From: Theobroma cacao
Taxonomy: Eukaryota; Streptophyta; Magnoliopsida; Malvales; Malvaceae
DNA: 64,000 bases
Direction of reading: 5' to 3'
Assembly: GCF_000208745.1 (NCBI RefSeq)
Contig: NC_030851.1
Span: forward strand, 38,915,820-38,979,819
The notes below the pieces were generated by a model. The model did no database searches, had not been told where the DNA came from, and worked only from the letters and a program-made list of their open reading frames with translations. This document shows, piece by piece, positions 1-11,376 of the stretch (position 1 is its first letter; every line of letters starts with the position of its first letter). The translations under genes were made by a program, and so were the position numbers.

Positions 1-106
1 AGCTATTGAAGCACCATTAGTTAGCATTTACATACACACCCAAATTGTTGAGTCTCCTGCCCTTTGCAGGTGGCAGAGAGGACTAGAGAGAGAAAGTAAT
101 AATTAC

Positions 107-1594
107 CGGGCAGCAATTCCTGAATAGACGTCAGCTGGTTTCTCTCCTGCAACAAGATTCACTGAAGCTGCTCCCAACTGAAAGCCAAAGCAATTCAATT
201 AAAATACCAAAGAAAAAAAAGCACAAACACAAATTTAGTCGATCATACAAATAATTCATTCACTATATAGATATGTTGCACATTCAATTAACATGAAAAA
301 TAGACTACCGTAATTAATAAAATTTCAATAAACTAATTTACTGACATTTCACTTGCTGTAACTGAAGATGCCCTTCTATAAAAAGAGTGAGAACGAAGTT
401 ACACCCTAGGGATAAAAAACCACAACAAGAATCAACATGTCACATGTTTGGATGTACTTGAGCTTCTTCTCCCCTCTAACCTCTGTAAATACTTCACAGC
501 CCTCACCTCTATACCCATACTCTAACTGACGCAAGAGCGTCTAGGATTGTATTTAGTTTTTGCTAATTTAGTTGATTTAGGATTTATTTTCTTTATTTTA
601 TTTAGATTAGGATTCTTTTCTTATTTTTATTTTAATATTTTTAAAAATTAGTATTTAATTAGGATAGTCATGTTCTATTTAGGAATAGAACACCTATTTT
701 ATTTAAATCTCTTATTAATTATTCTAATTGTATTAGATAACTAGAAGTAAAGTTTTATTAGGATTTGGGCCTATAATACTATAAATAAAACCCTTAGGCT
801 TAGTTATGAAACATTCAGAGTTGAGAGTTAATAAATAATATTTTCTTAAGTAGGAGTGCTTATTTCTCTAGGCTCTTTCTAAAGAGTAAGAGGTTTTAGT
901 ATCTTTGGCCTAACCAACCAAAGTGGGATTTTGGCTATTTTTCACCTTAGTGGGGTTTTCAACCTTGCCAAGATTAGTGATTCACTTTAGTGGGGTTTTC
1001 AACCTCGCCACGATTTGTGTCTTTCACAATGCCCAGGTGTCTTTACAATGCCACGGCGTCACTAACTTTTGATAGGATTTTTCCTTTGAAATCTAATTAA
1101 CAATACAATTAAGAGCATAATTGGAATAAATCAATAGCTAATGCTTTCCGCTTTTAGTAAAAGACAAACAATTTGAGACATCAAAATTTGGTAATGCTGG
1201 ATGGAAACATTGGAATAAAGTATGACAAAGAGAAAAGTGCATTACCTTATCCCTTCCAAGGGCAGCATAATGTTGTAAACCATTGCATGAACCATCCTTT
1301 CAGGAATTAAGACATAAAAACTCAATGTTATGCTTCAGACAATTGAAATATGATGAAATACTCAAAGCAGAGTCACATTAATTGATCATCAAATCCATGA
1401 AAAAACAGAACAATTGCAATATAATAAATTAATACAAGCATTTTTTCTTATAGCTACCAGTATCAACCAGTGGCATAGAGCAAATACAGTCTCATATTAC
1501 AACACAGTAACAGTAATCACAACTAATCCAGGATGCAGGCTATTGCATACTCAAAGAATATACCTCCAAAGTCTAGAGAGCACAAACAAACACA

Positions 1595-1629
<35 letters not shown>

Positions 1630-4600
1630 ATACATACATATATACATATATATGTATGTATGTATGTATGTTGGTTTCCAGGAACATTTGACTTCTCATC
1701 AATGAAACTAGCAGATAAATAAGAAATTCAGCATCTCGATTTTTAATTTTGCTAGGGGAAAAACACCTGGTGCACAGGCATGTGCGAAATAGTGGTCTCT
1801 GGGGACGAACTTCTCAATGCTTCAGAGAGATTAATACATGCTGCCAAACATTGGAAGGGGTCCTCTGCACTCAACCACCAGCGCCTTCCTTCAAGAGGTC
1901 TGTCTGCTGAATCAAAGATATCATCCAAATGGTTCTCTGTAAATGCTATTCGACCCTCATAGGACAACTTGTCCACTCCTCCAGCATACAAATTTGCCAA
2001 ATGTATTTTCAGCCAGCGTAAGCCTGATTTCCCAAGGGGGCGCCCCTCTGCAAACTCCAGGACACCTCGACATAAATCAGAGCCAAGATGATTTAGATAG
2101 GGGTGCATAGGATATGCCCGGCCTCGAAAATCAAGGTTGTGTGGGTAGTAGAAGCCATCCTCATCCCTCATCTTTCGAGCCACCTATCTCCAACAGAAAT
2201 AAAAATGTTAGAATGCCATATATCAGAACATGACATAACACTAGGTAGATGTTACTGCTTAGGGCAGGTTCTTACAGCAAGTTTAAGTTCAACATCACAC
2301 CGCAGTGAATGCCTTTCATTATTCTGCTTGTTGGCAGCTTTTACTTTCCACTTCCATTTTTGAATTTCTGCTTCATCTTCAGTGTCTGGCTTCTCAGGCA
2401 GAGGAACCTGATTAAAATTTAAAAAATAAAAAATCAAAGTTGACAGAAGATCATTAACTTGGAAAAAAGAAAGAACAGCATTGCAGATTTTAATATTTAA
2501 GCAGCAAAAAGAAAAAAACTTCACATCAAATCGAATGAATTTCTCCCCTTCAGAAAACGAAAAAAAGAACATAAACCAGTAAAAAGAAAATCAGATTCTG
2601 CTTATTTCACAGGTACCCACATCTTCACGGTCAACCAAGCTTGCAACACGGCCTCCATTAGCCCATAATCTGTCTACTACACCAAGAACCCTTTTATTTA
2701 TCCTCCATTTGGTATTTCCTAGTGTATCCAGGGCCTGATACACAAGACAATAAAAGAATCATTGCAATAATGGAGAAAGGCTACATCGAACAGTAATATA
2801 AAGTTGGTGAGTGACAACAATTTATTGATCTTGTTTTCATATTAAAAGCAATGTAAAGAACAAATTGCCAACAATTAAAAAAGTACACAACATGAAGATA
2901 AACAATAAATCTTAAGGATTTCAAACCTCAAAAATAGGCTCTAATTGTTTCCTTGGAGTTCTTTTAACAGTTTCACGTTGTTGTTTTGCTCCATGTGTTC
3001 GCATGACATAGGATGGCAAAAACAAATATGCACCTCGATCATACCTGCCAAAATATCACAGAATTTATCAGAGATAAACCAGTGAACAGGAACTGAACAG
3101 AAAAATATATAAAGCTGTTTCAAGTTGAGAGAGCAATTTTCTTTTATAAAGATATTTAAATAAGCTGGAATAAGTTGCGACCAAGCTGTCAATATATCTG
3201 AATCATTGGGGGAGATCGAAGAAGCAGGGGAAATAAACTGTGTAAAGATATAACTTCTAGTTCATACCCCGTCCAGTTTTGAGGAGGCACTAACATCGGC
3301 ATATAAGGAATTACCATGTGCCTAGCCTGATTACAGAAGCAGAGATTAGTTCATCCATATACCTCAAAGAACAGAGATTTATTCAAGGGGGTAATTTTCA
3401 TGAATGAAATGCTTGTTAAGCACCATTTCTTAAAGACTACTTTTTACTCCACTTACAGTTTTCTCAAGACCTTTGCGAACTAGTAGATCACATTCAATGA
3501 CACCATATCTCCTGCTGCCTTTGCTGATGAAGAATACACACAAAAATAAATACTCTGATGTGAGTTATGAGTGACTGAGTGAGAAGTGAAAAGTGAGAGA
3601 GAGAGAGAGGAGAGAGCAAATAAATATAGATGCAGTTTCTCACTTTCCATCTTTGGTGATAGTTTTTAGAGAATGTACAAATGCAGGGCGAATATCAGGT
3701 GGACCATCTCCTAACTGATCAACTGGTGGCTGTATATACGCATTTTCAATTAATAACTGAATCAGACGGCAGCCAACCTATAAAGGGCAACACCATGATA
3801 CAACATTATGAACAGAGCAAAACCGGAACAGATCTCAACATTTTACAACTGCAAACATCAAATACCTTAACATGAGCCTCCTGGCCCCAAGACTTTGAAG
3901 TATCATGCCCCTTCACTATTTTCCTCACCTGATGCACCTTTTGCTTTTTAAGCAACTGAGTCACCTTTTTCCTCAGTTTTTCCTGGTCTTTGACCAGTTT
4001 CTCTTGTTTATTGGTCACAGGTTCAGATTCACCATCAGGTTTTTTATCCGTTGTTTTCTTCTTCTTTGTCTTACCCAAGAAGCTCTGTATTTTGGCCTGA
4101 TCCACAAAGGAGACAACCATAGATAAGTTCTCAGCAAGAAATAGAAATGAATGCTCCTTGAGTATAAGCAACAAAGATGTCATATACATCTAAAATAAGC
4201 AGCTTATCTTGAATTTTTGAGCAAAAAACATTAAAGTCCATGTCAATAAAAAGTTAAATTGAAGAGCACCCAAAACCAGCATGTCCCCAACTACCTTTCA
4301 CAATAATCAATTTCCTCCATAAAACCTTAAAGTAAAAATAAAGCAAAGTAAAAATTGCTCTGGAGAGTGGGCTTTTTTCCACTCAGATTAAGTTGCCTGA
4401 ATATATATCATCCAGAAATTCTAAAATTCTATCATGTGAAGTGGAAAACAGATTTTTGCTAATAATTTTCAGTTCTACTTCATTTCCACAGCAAACTGTC
4501 CTATGAAAGACAACAACTATTCAAAGGTTACCAATCATTTCGTTAAGTTTTAGAAATTGACCCACGAATCACAACATTGAATCTATAACTGAGTTCTACT

Positions 4601-5666
4601 TACTAACGTATGAATATTTTGAAACAATAGAATACTATAAACTCCAGCTATAATGTTATATCATGTGATCAACTGAAAAGCTTTTACCAAGGCTCGCAGT
4701 TTTCTTAAATTTGTCCACCACAGATTGACATTTATATCAAGATCACATACTCCTCCAGATTGCTATATTAAGAAAACAAACTCACTGAATCTAATGCAGT
4801 CAACCCAAGAAAAAGAAGAATGATAAAACTTGAAGTTATAACCCGCTCACCTCATGTTCAATGGCTTCACCAATCTGGCAAGCCGCTTGGACGACCCTAA
4901 TACCCCCAGTTCCAGCAGTATTAGTCATCAACAGTCCCATCAATTTGTGCATAGTAACAACCGCCATCATATCAGCAGACAACTCGTTAAAATAAGCAGC
5001 ATGACTTATCCTGCAATTTTCCTTGCACAACTCTTGCTCACCAACAATAGAATCTCTCAAAGGCTCAAACCAACCAAGAAACAATGACTTAATATAAGGC
5101 AAATTTGGAGCAAGCTTGTGCTCACACATATCCATTAGTAATTCTTGGTACTCTTTAGCTGCCTCTTCCCATGCCTCAGTCTCTATCTTTATTTGCCTCT
5201 TCTTTAACGTATTGTACTTTGCTACCCCCATTCCTTCTGCCACTTTCTTAGGTTGCACTAAAAAAGACATTTTCTTCTCTTCTCTTGCCATTGCTTCCAT
5301 TAATTCATGGATTTCTTCAGACCCCGACATGTCCTCTTCAGTAGATATAACAGCCTCAGCAGCACTTGCATACCCTTTCAAATTCCAAAATTTCCCAGAA
5401 AATCTTAAAGGGTCACCTGGTTGATTCAAACTGAATTTGCCTAAATCATCCTTTTGAGAAGAGAAGACGCCAATTTGGCGAAAACCCGGAAACAGGCACC
5501 CATAAAAACCGTTGGCTCTGGCCTCGGAAGCCCTGACTTTATTGGCAAAAACTGAATCCTGAGAAAACCCTGTAGCAGAACATGAAGAAAGCGAGCAAGT
5601 ATATGGTTCAGCGACAAATTTAAACTTTTCCCTGTAGGCAGCTTGTTTAACTAAGCTTCTCCACAT
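107..5666 (-). CDS. RPOT1: Mitochondrial phage-type (T7-like) RNA polymerase RPOT1/RPOTm, 3' end outside window
   Basis: Single-subunit DNA-dependent RNA polymerase that transcribes the mitochondrial genome. Exons read from splice sites and frame continuity (minus strand): 4851-5666, 3866-4096, 3644-3777, 3457-3511, 3268-3326, 2927-3044, 2621-2734, 2276-2407, 1767-2183, 1246-1296, 107-177; all junctions stay in frame. The start MWRSLVKQA is preceded by an in-frame stop (TAA), so no upstream extension is possible. The conserved block [20 protein letters not shown] lies in exon 1767-2183. The tiny 51-nt exon 1246-1296 carries [17 protein letters not shown], which holds the first catalytic Asp (T7 Asp537 equivalent, about residue 693). 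The later Lys/Tyr and second Asp motifs lie beyond position 1, so about 250 residues are missing. Matches such as [19 protein letters not shown] and [17 protein letters not shown] fit RPOTm better than the dual-targeted RPOTmp or the plastid RPOTp; this assignment is from remembered family sequences. Confidence 0.93.
527..1061. mobile_element. Solo LTR of an LTR retrotransposon inside an RPOT1 intron
   Basis: A 535-bp block starts TGACGC and ends GCGTCA, a perfect 6-bp inverted terminal repeat with TG...CA ends. It is flanked by identical 5-bp direct repeats CTAAC at 522-526 and 1062-1066, the expected target-site duplication. Inside are a TATA-like TATAAATAAA near 780-789, an AATAAATAAT-type polyadenylation context near 830, and two 40-bp-spaced copies of TTAGTGGGGTTTTCAACC (947-964, 987-1004). 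No coding domains or second LTR are present, so this is a solo LTR left by LTR-LTR recombination, or a very short non-autonomous element. Confidence 0.85.
1591..1672. repeat. Compound CA/GT and TATG microsatellite
   Basis: A short (CA) run passes into about 15 GT dinucleotides (1598-1627), followed by interleaved CATA/TATG tetranucleotides up to about 1672. It lies in the RPOT1 intron between the exon ending HMPVHQ and the exon starting DGSCNG. It is partly self-complementary and likely polymorphic. Confidence 0.95.
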
Positions 5667-6630
5667 GCTTGAGCTATGCTGTTATTGTACATAAACTGCT
5701 CCAATCCAAAGCTGAAAGATATAATAATTGGGCAAGAGAAAAGCTTTCCTTGGGATTTTCCTCTTCTTTTTCTATGACAACAAGGGAAATAAATTGAAAA
5801 AGTGTCAAAAATTTTGAGGCGTTGAGTTAAGGAGAAGAATGAATGAAACGAAAGATTAATGTGAAATGGTGAGATCCTAGAAGAGAAAAATTTCGGAAGC
5901 TGATGTAGCCGCCTTTAAACCCTCCCAAAAACCTATGCCTTCCGTTTTTGCTATAATAAAAGTTCCATGGGTTTAATAGCCCACCGGTTTCTTTAATTTG
6001 GTGTAACCCAAATAGACCGTTTTCCTGTACGATTATAATTTAAATTCTGTCTGGTTTTTTTTTTAGTTAAAAGTTATTATAAAATTTTTAGGATAAATAA
6101 TAATTTTTAAAATTAAGTTAAATCTATTTAATAAATTTATTTTTATAAGTATTTTTTATAAATAAGTTGTTTGATAAAATAATTTATATAAATTTTAATT
6201 TTAGTTAATATTATCGTAAAAAATATATAATAAATAACTTTCGATTAATTACAAATTATTTTATTTATAATAAAAAAATTAAATTCATTTTTTTATTTAT
6301 TTAAAATAAATTTTCAAAAACATAAAAAATATTTTTATATAACATTAAATTTATAATTAATAATAAATCATATAAAAATAAAAACGAATAATATTGAGAT
6401 TATTTTTAACAAATAAAATATTTTTTTAATAAAAATCTTGAAAATGAGGCATATTTTACAAAAAAAAAAAGATAAAAAAGTTCTTCTCTTAAACTTTGCT
6501 TAAAGCTCTTTTTTTTAATTTTTTTTTAAAAAAATTATTTTTTTTCAAGATCTTCTTATAATTTTTGTTTAGCCTAACATATGCTTTTAAAAGATAAATA
6601 ACTTGAAAAAAAAAATTAAGTCAAGTGGAT
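5667..6630. other. RPOT1 upstream region and AT-rich tract
   Basis: The first 250 bases are the probable 5'UTR and promoter of RPOT1 (minus strand). From about 6050 the sequence is extremely AT-rich with many A and T runs and near-inverted segments, typical of a decayed MITE, but I could not define termini. No coding potential was seen. Confidence 0.5.
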
Positions 6631-6912
6631 ACTAGAGGAAAATATCCTCACCTTCTAACTTTTAGTTATAATTGTATTATGGATTCATTAATTTTCAAAA
6701 TATATCGTCTATTTCAAATAAATATTTTTCGTCAGATATATAAATTCAGTAATTAATCTACCATTAATATTTTTGTTAGATTGATTACATTGTAATATTG
6801 AAAAGATAATTTTATCTTTTTTTAATTTTAAAAATTATCTCATTATATAAATTATAATTTTTCATTTTTAATTTTTGTCTTATTAAAAGAAAAACCTATC
6901 CCTTACCTCTTC

Positions 6913-7140
6913 GCTAACCGGAACGTCAGAAACGACTCTAACTGAGAAGCACCAGATCCGATCGGATCTCCCTCCCCCCGCTCTCCACACCCCCCATCCC
7001 ACCCCCGCTCTCCCTCCCCATGGGAGCGCGAGATCTACGCTCCCTTGAGGGGCGAGGGGGTGGGGGGTGGGGGGAGCAAGATCCACGCTCCAGCTCCTCT
7101 AGGGAGCACAGGGGTGGGGGCAAGGGAGGTGGCTAACCGG
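6913..7140. repeat. GC-rich block bounded by 9-bp direct repeats
   Basis: The nonamer GCTAACCGG occurs at 6913-6921 and again at 7132-7140, enclosing about 210 bp of C-rich then G-rich sequence that contrasts with the AT-rich surroundings. Internally GAGCGCGAGATCTACGCTCC is echoed by a GAGCAAGATCCACGCTCC copy. A nested insertion with a 9-bp duplication is possible; chance is not excluded. Confidence 0.45.
7049..7074 (+). other. Potential G-quadruplex
   Basis: Four G runs (G4, G5, G6, G6) separated by CGA, T and T give a canonical quadruplex-forming pattern with two single-base loops on the plus strand. It lies inside the GC-rich core of TIR element A. It is predicted from sequence pattern only. 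Confidence 0.6.
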
Positions 7141-7815
7141 GAGGGCCAACGACTGGTTTAAAAAAAAAATAATGAAAAAGAGGTAGAAAGAAAAAAAAGG
7201 TAATTTTGACATTTTATACTTGTTGTTAACATTACGTTTGAGATAAATTGTCTATTTTAAAAATTAATGAACTGGGAGAGAATTATGACTAAAAGTTAAG
7301 GGATAAAAATATTTTACTCTTTATTTTATGAAAAATTTATCCCTACTATATTTAGAAGGTTGAAACTTTACTCTTTTATCTTATTAAGTATATTAATAAT
7401 AATTTAACATCAACAGTGAAATTTAAAAACATTAGTATTTGTATATAAAATAATAATCTTTAATCTCTCTTTAAATTTGATGCATGTAATGTGGTGAAGT
7501 GGGTTACAAATTTTTAAAACTAATAATTAACGTCATTGATCAAAATAATATCTATCATTTTATATTTCTACGACTCTTATGTGAAATTAACATAAAAAAT
7601 AAAAATATTATTTTACACCCATATGATTTTATTAAATTTGGGTCTTTATAGTCTTAACTCATCCTAAAGGAAACATTTTATTAATACATTCCAATAATCA
7701 ACATCTTTATTTATGCTTTATATAAAGAAAAGAAAAACATTTTAAGTCATAAACAGTGAGATTAATTATTCTCACCATCTACAATTCACTTATTAATTGT
7801 TCATCTCTCTCCTCC

Positions 7816-9420
7816 TTACTCACGGACAAGAGGAGGTATACTCTGCTCATTTCTGAAAAAGTTGTGTGGATCAACCATGGTTTTTACCCGAACCAACCTG
7901 TTGAAGTTGTGCTTGAAATATCTAACACCCCATTTGCTTGCTTGTCTATAGCTCGTGTAATTTCCTTTGTTATTAGTCCCAAGGTCGAGATCCCTGTAGT
8001 TCACATAGGCTTCCCTTGGAGATTTCGAGACGTAGGGAGCCATGTAGCTGTAAAGCCTTCTCATCCAATCTAGGTGCTTTTGAGGTGCCAGATTATCTTC
8101 CTCTTCCCACAGTACCTCGTAATAAATTTTGTATAGGTTCCCTGCTCTGTGAGGGAATGGGGTCTCAGACTCTGGGATTTCGTCCATTTTGCCTCCGTAA
8201 GGACTAAAGATGAGTTCCACCGTCCCTGGTTTTTCTTCATAGAACCTTTGCCATAACCCTTCTAGTGCAGTCTCAGGAATAGGTTCCTTGACGTAGTCCG
8301 ATTTTGCTTTGAAGAACGTTTCAGGATATAAGTTCCTATCAAGCAACGCATCGAGTGGTGAACTATTAGGGATTTCTGCGAAGTAGATGATAGATTCGAT
8401 CCAGTTCATTTCGTGACAATCTTCTTTGACCAATCGAAGCTCCGGAAAGTTTTCTTGCATCAACTTAACTAGCTGATCAGTTCTGCCAAGAAACATGGAA
8501 ACAAAAGAAGCTTGTATTGTTCTTTTTCCTTCTTGGGTTGAATTCACATCCGTGAAGAAGATTCTGAGAAACAGGTCTTCAGGACTCTTAGGCGCTGCAT
8601 ATTGCCACCTGTGAACAAGCTTTGTTGCGTTCTCTTCCAAGACCTTGTTTATGGTAAATACAGTCACAACTGGTGGAACAGAAACCAACTCAACTTTCCA
8701 TGCCACGACGACTCCAAAACTAGCTCCCCCACCTCCTCTGATAGCCCAAAACAAATCTTCACCCATGGATTTTCTGTCAAGAATTCTTCCATCAACATCA
8801 ACTAAGTGTGCATCGATTATATGATCAGCTGCAATGCCGAACTTGCGCATCAACATGCCATAACCTCCGCCGCTGAAGTGGCCACCAACACCCACAGTGG
8901 GGCAAACACCAGCCGGGAAGGCAAGAGTTGTACTTTTTTCTGCAATTCTATAATACAATTCGCCTATAGTTGCACCAGCTTGAATCCACGCAGTCTTACT
9001 CCCTACGTCAACATTGATTGATCGTAGATCAATTAAGTCAATTACGACGAATGAATCTTGAGCAACGTAAGAAAGACCTTCGTAGTCATGACCACCACTT
9101 CGAACTCTAACCTGCAAGCCATGTTTCCTTGAACAATTAACGGTTGCTTGGATGTGAGAGACATGAGTGGGCTTAACAATGACTAAAGGTTTTGGGGTCG
9201 TCGGTGTAGAAAACCTAAGATTCCCATACGGAAAATCCAATACAGATGCAAAGGAGGAATTGTTTTGGGTGTAAATGGCATTAGAGATAGGAGCAACATT
9301 GTCATCAGAATGTAGGAGAAGGCATCGGAGGAAGCCCTCATGAGTTTGGCCCAAAGTTGCCCACCAAAATGACAACAGAACAGAAACAAGCAGAGACATT
9401 GAAAAGCTAGGCCACTCCAT
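7816..9420 (-). CDS. Berberine bridge enzyme-like FAD-linked oxidase
   Basis: An intronless 534-residue secreted flavoprotein of the BBE-like family, whose members oxidise alkaloids, monolignols or oligosaccharides in the secretory pathway or cell wall. The start MEWPSFSMSL was chosen because it begins a hydrophobic signal peptide (about residues 8-24) followed by THEGFLRC, the usual mature N-terminus; the frame stays open 73 codons further upstream, but that part is not family-like. The FAD_binding_4 domain (about 75-250) carries RSGGHDYEG with His111 and AGVCPTVGVGGH with Cys173, the two residues that attach FAD bicovalently. The C-terminal BBE domain ends with the YVNYRDLDLG and FKHNFNRLVRVKTMVDPHNFFRNEQSIP regions. 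Length and both flavin-linking residues are intact, so it should be active. The substrate cannot be told from sequence. The gene lies between two related TIR elements (copies A and B). Confidence 0.93.
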   Translation of the reverse strand: MEWPSFSMSLLVSVLLSFWWATLGQTHEGFLRCLLLHSDDNVAPISNAIYTQNNSSFASVLDFPYGNLRFSTPTTPKPLVIVKPTHVSHIQATVNCSRKHGLQVRVRSGGHDYEGLSYVAQDSFVVIDLIDLRSINVDVGSKTAWIQAGATIGELYYRIAEKSTTLAFPAGVCPTVGVGGHFSGGGYGMLMRKFGIAADHIIDAHLVDVDGRILDRKSMGEDLFWAIRGGGGASFGVVVAWKVELVSVPPVVTVFTINKVLEENATKLVHRWQYAAPKSPEDLFLRIFFTDVNSTQEGKRTIQASFVSMFLGRTDQLVKLMQENFPELRLVKEDCHEMNWIESIIYFAEIPNSSPLDALLDRNLYPETFFKAKSDYVKEPIPETALEGLWQRFYEEKPGTVELIFSPYGGKMDEIPESETPFPHRAGNLYKIYYEVLWEEEDNLAPQKHLDWMRRLYSYMAPYVSKSPREAYVNYRDLDLGTNNKGNYTSYRQASKWGVRYFKHNFNRLVRVKTMVDPHNFFRNEQSIPPLVRE

Positions 9421-10490
9421 TTTGGTTAATTGGACTTGGAGCATGAAAGCTTGCCAGAACTTCTGGCTAGTTGTAGCACCATGGTTCCATGGTAAGCTTG
9501 TATGCGTGATTAACCCTTTGACTCTTTTCCCCCCTTCATACAGTACTTTCACATGGGCATATTTTTTCTCTTTTATCTTTAAATATGGATATAGCCAGGG
9601 ACCAAAGCAGAGGGGCAGGCAGAGTCCTTTATGCCTCAAATGCTATACTTTCTACAAGTAGAAAATAGGTAAAATATTGCAATTGACAAGTGAATTCTAT
9701 ACTTCTTAATATATTAACGGGAAAAACTTAGGTACCATTTTCAAATAAGTTGGGAAAATTTTTGCTATAAAATTTTTATAATAAATTGACCTTTCGTTTT
9801 GATTGATGTTTTTGTTATTTATCTTTTATTTGATGTTTTTGTTATTTATCTTTTATTTTATATATCTTTTTATCTTTTATTCATTTTTTATAAAAAAATA
9901 AATAATTAAAATATGAATAAACTCGCATTGTTTGATTAATTCTCTTAAGTGATTAATAATGCAAAAATGAATCAACATATTGCTCCTCCCGAACAGAGTA
10001 TTAAGTTCTTACTCTGACTTTTTAGGTCTAGCTTTTTTAATTTTTAGATTTAATGTTTAAAAATTTTGATTAATGATCAATTTAAAACAAAATACAAAAA
10101 TAAAAAACTTTGACATCAAAAAAACAAAGTCAAAATGAGCACTCATTAATTGTTGTTAAAAACCATTGAAGACTGATCATAATGTCTAGATGAGATGCTA
10201 AACTAGCTTTCTTAATTAAGATTAATTGGTTTTTTTTAAAAAAATGTACTTTATCAATTCAATTAAAGAAAGATCAATTAATCCATGTGCCAACTTTTAA
10301 TTCATTTTTGACATAATACTTTAAAAAAATCTTTAGATTAAGAACTTATTTGAATTTTTTTAACTAGTACAAAGGCTTTTTGGAGTATTATACTTTATTT
10401 TTTTAATGCATTCCATGTGTGATTAAAATTACCCAAAAAACAGTAAAAATAAAATCTAAAGAAATCAAGAAAATAAAAAAATATAAAAAT
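9421..10490. other. Intergenic AT-rich stretch upstream of the BBE-like gene
   Basis: Contains the BBE-like promoter (a weak TATA-like CTATATCC on the minus strand near 9590) and a two-copy 27-bp tandem repeat at about 9804-9857 (unit begins TGATGTTTTTGTT). The remainder is AT-rich with no gene seen. Confidence 0.5.
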
Positions 10491-10496
10491 TTACGT

Positions 10497-11025
10497 GATT
10501 AATTTTTGAAATATATAATCCGTCTCAAAAGAATATCTCCCACTGGATCCATAAGTCTAGCTATTAGTCAACCATTAATGTTTCTGTTAGTTTGATAAAG
10601 CGGTAATATCAAAAGGAATTTTACATTTCATTAATTTAAAAATTACTTAACTATAATTTTCAAAAAAAAGAACTCTACGTACCTCTTGTCAGTCAAATCT
10701 AGACAAAAATCTATAGATTCAGCCAAATTGTGCTCTTTCGAGGACCACCAAATTAGCACTCCCCAAATCTGATACTCTTTAGAGAGATTCAGCCGAATTT
10801 GGTATTTAATGGTCAGATCCAACCACGAGATAACCAATCAAAATAAGAGAGTGTTGTTAGCTTACTTGAAAGAAAAAAAATAAAAAAAGAATAAAAACAT
10901 TTTAAATATTTCATGTTTAGACATTAACATTGTTTATATATTAAAAATAAAATGTCTATTTTGAAAACTAATGAATTCATGTGTATATAGTTAAAAGTTG
11001 AAAGAATTGATATATTTTATCCAAA
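10497..11025. mobile_element. TIR-type non-autonomous DNA element, copy B
   Basis: The left flank (about 10497-10690) aligns by eye with copy A over GATTAATTTTTGAAATATAT..., ACCATTAATGTTT.TGTTAG and the following AATATCAAAAGGA-like stretch. The right flank (about 10860-11025) aligns with the right flank of copy A through GTCTATTTTGAAAACTAATGAA and AGTTAAAAGTTGA. The interior (about 10690-10850) is unrelated to the GC-rich core of copy A. It lies in the same orientation as copy A, on the other side of the BBE-like gene. Confidence 0.55.
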
Positions 11026-11376
11026 ATCACTCTTAATAGTTTTTCATAAATTCACTCTTAATAGTTTCTCAAATCAATCCAAAATTTCTTCTATAATTTA
11101 CAATATCTCAATTTACATATAATAATGATTCACAACTATAATAAAAAATAAAAGCATATATTTGACAGGATTAAGTTCCTCTCCATTTTTTATCTTATAT
11201 AATTTAATTTAAAATTATATTATTAAAAAATTACAACAATTAAACCAAAACTTTGACATGATTAATTATATGATTCAAATTAAGTCAAAAATGAATAACA
11301 AAAATAATTAGTATTATTATATAAATAATAAAAATTTTACAAGCAAAATTTCAATCAAACTTATATTCAAAAGTAT

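Larger units (their letters stand above)
6636..7322. mobile_element. TIR-type non-autonomous DNA element, copy A, with GC-rich interior
   Basis: The left segment (about 6636-6712) and the reverse complement of the right segment (about 7240-7322) share a long imperfect inverted repeat. Common pieces are AAAATAT, then AACTTTTAGT.ATAATT, then TTCATTAATTTT.AAAATA. Subterminal sequence on both sides also matches copy B near 10.5-11.0 kb. The interior (about 6905-7160) is strikingly GC-rich and unrelated to copy B. A long TIR with variable interior resembles Mutator-like or Pack-MULE-like non-autonomous elements. I found no clear target-site duplication for the outer ends. Confidence 0.6.

Noticed and set aside
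1414..1722. 102-codon open frame across the GT/TATG microsatellite.
   Set aside because: Repetitive CVCVC and YIHTYIH runs come from the microsatellite, within an RPOT1 intron.
4688..4762. Exon-like segment within the RPOT1 intron 4097-4850, bounded by AG and GT.
   Set aside because: The flanking exons already join in frame to give [14 protein letters not shown], matching the family; the segment has a stop in the needed frame.
9421..9639. 73-codon upstream extension of the BBE-like reading frame.
   Set aside because: It precedes a good signal peptide and does not resemble BBE-like proteins.
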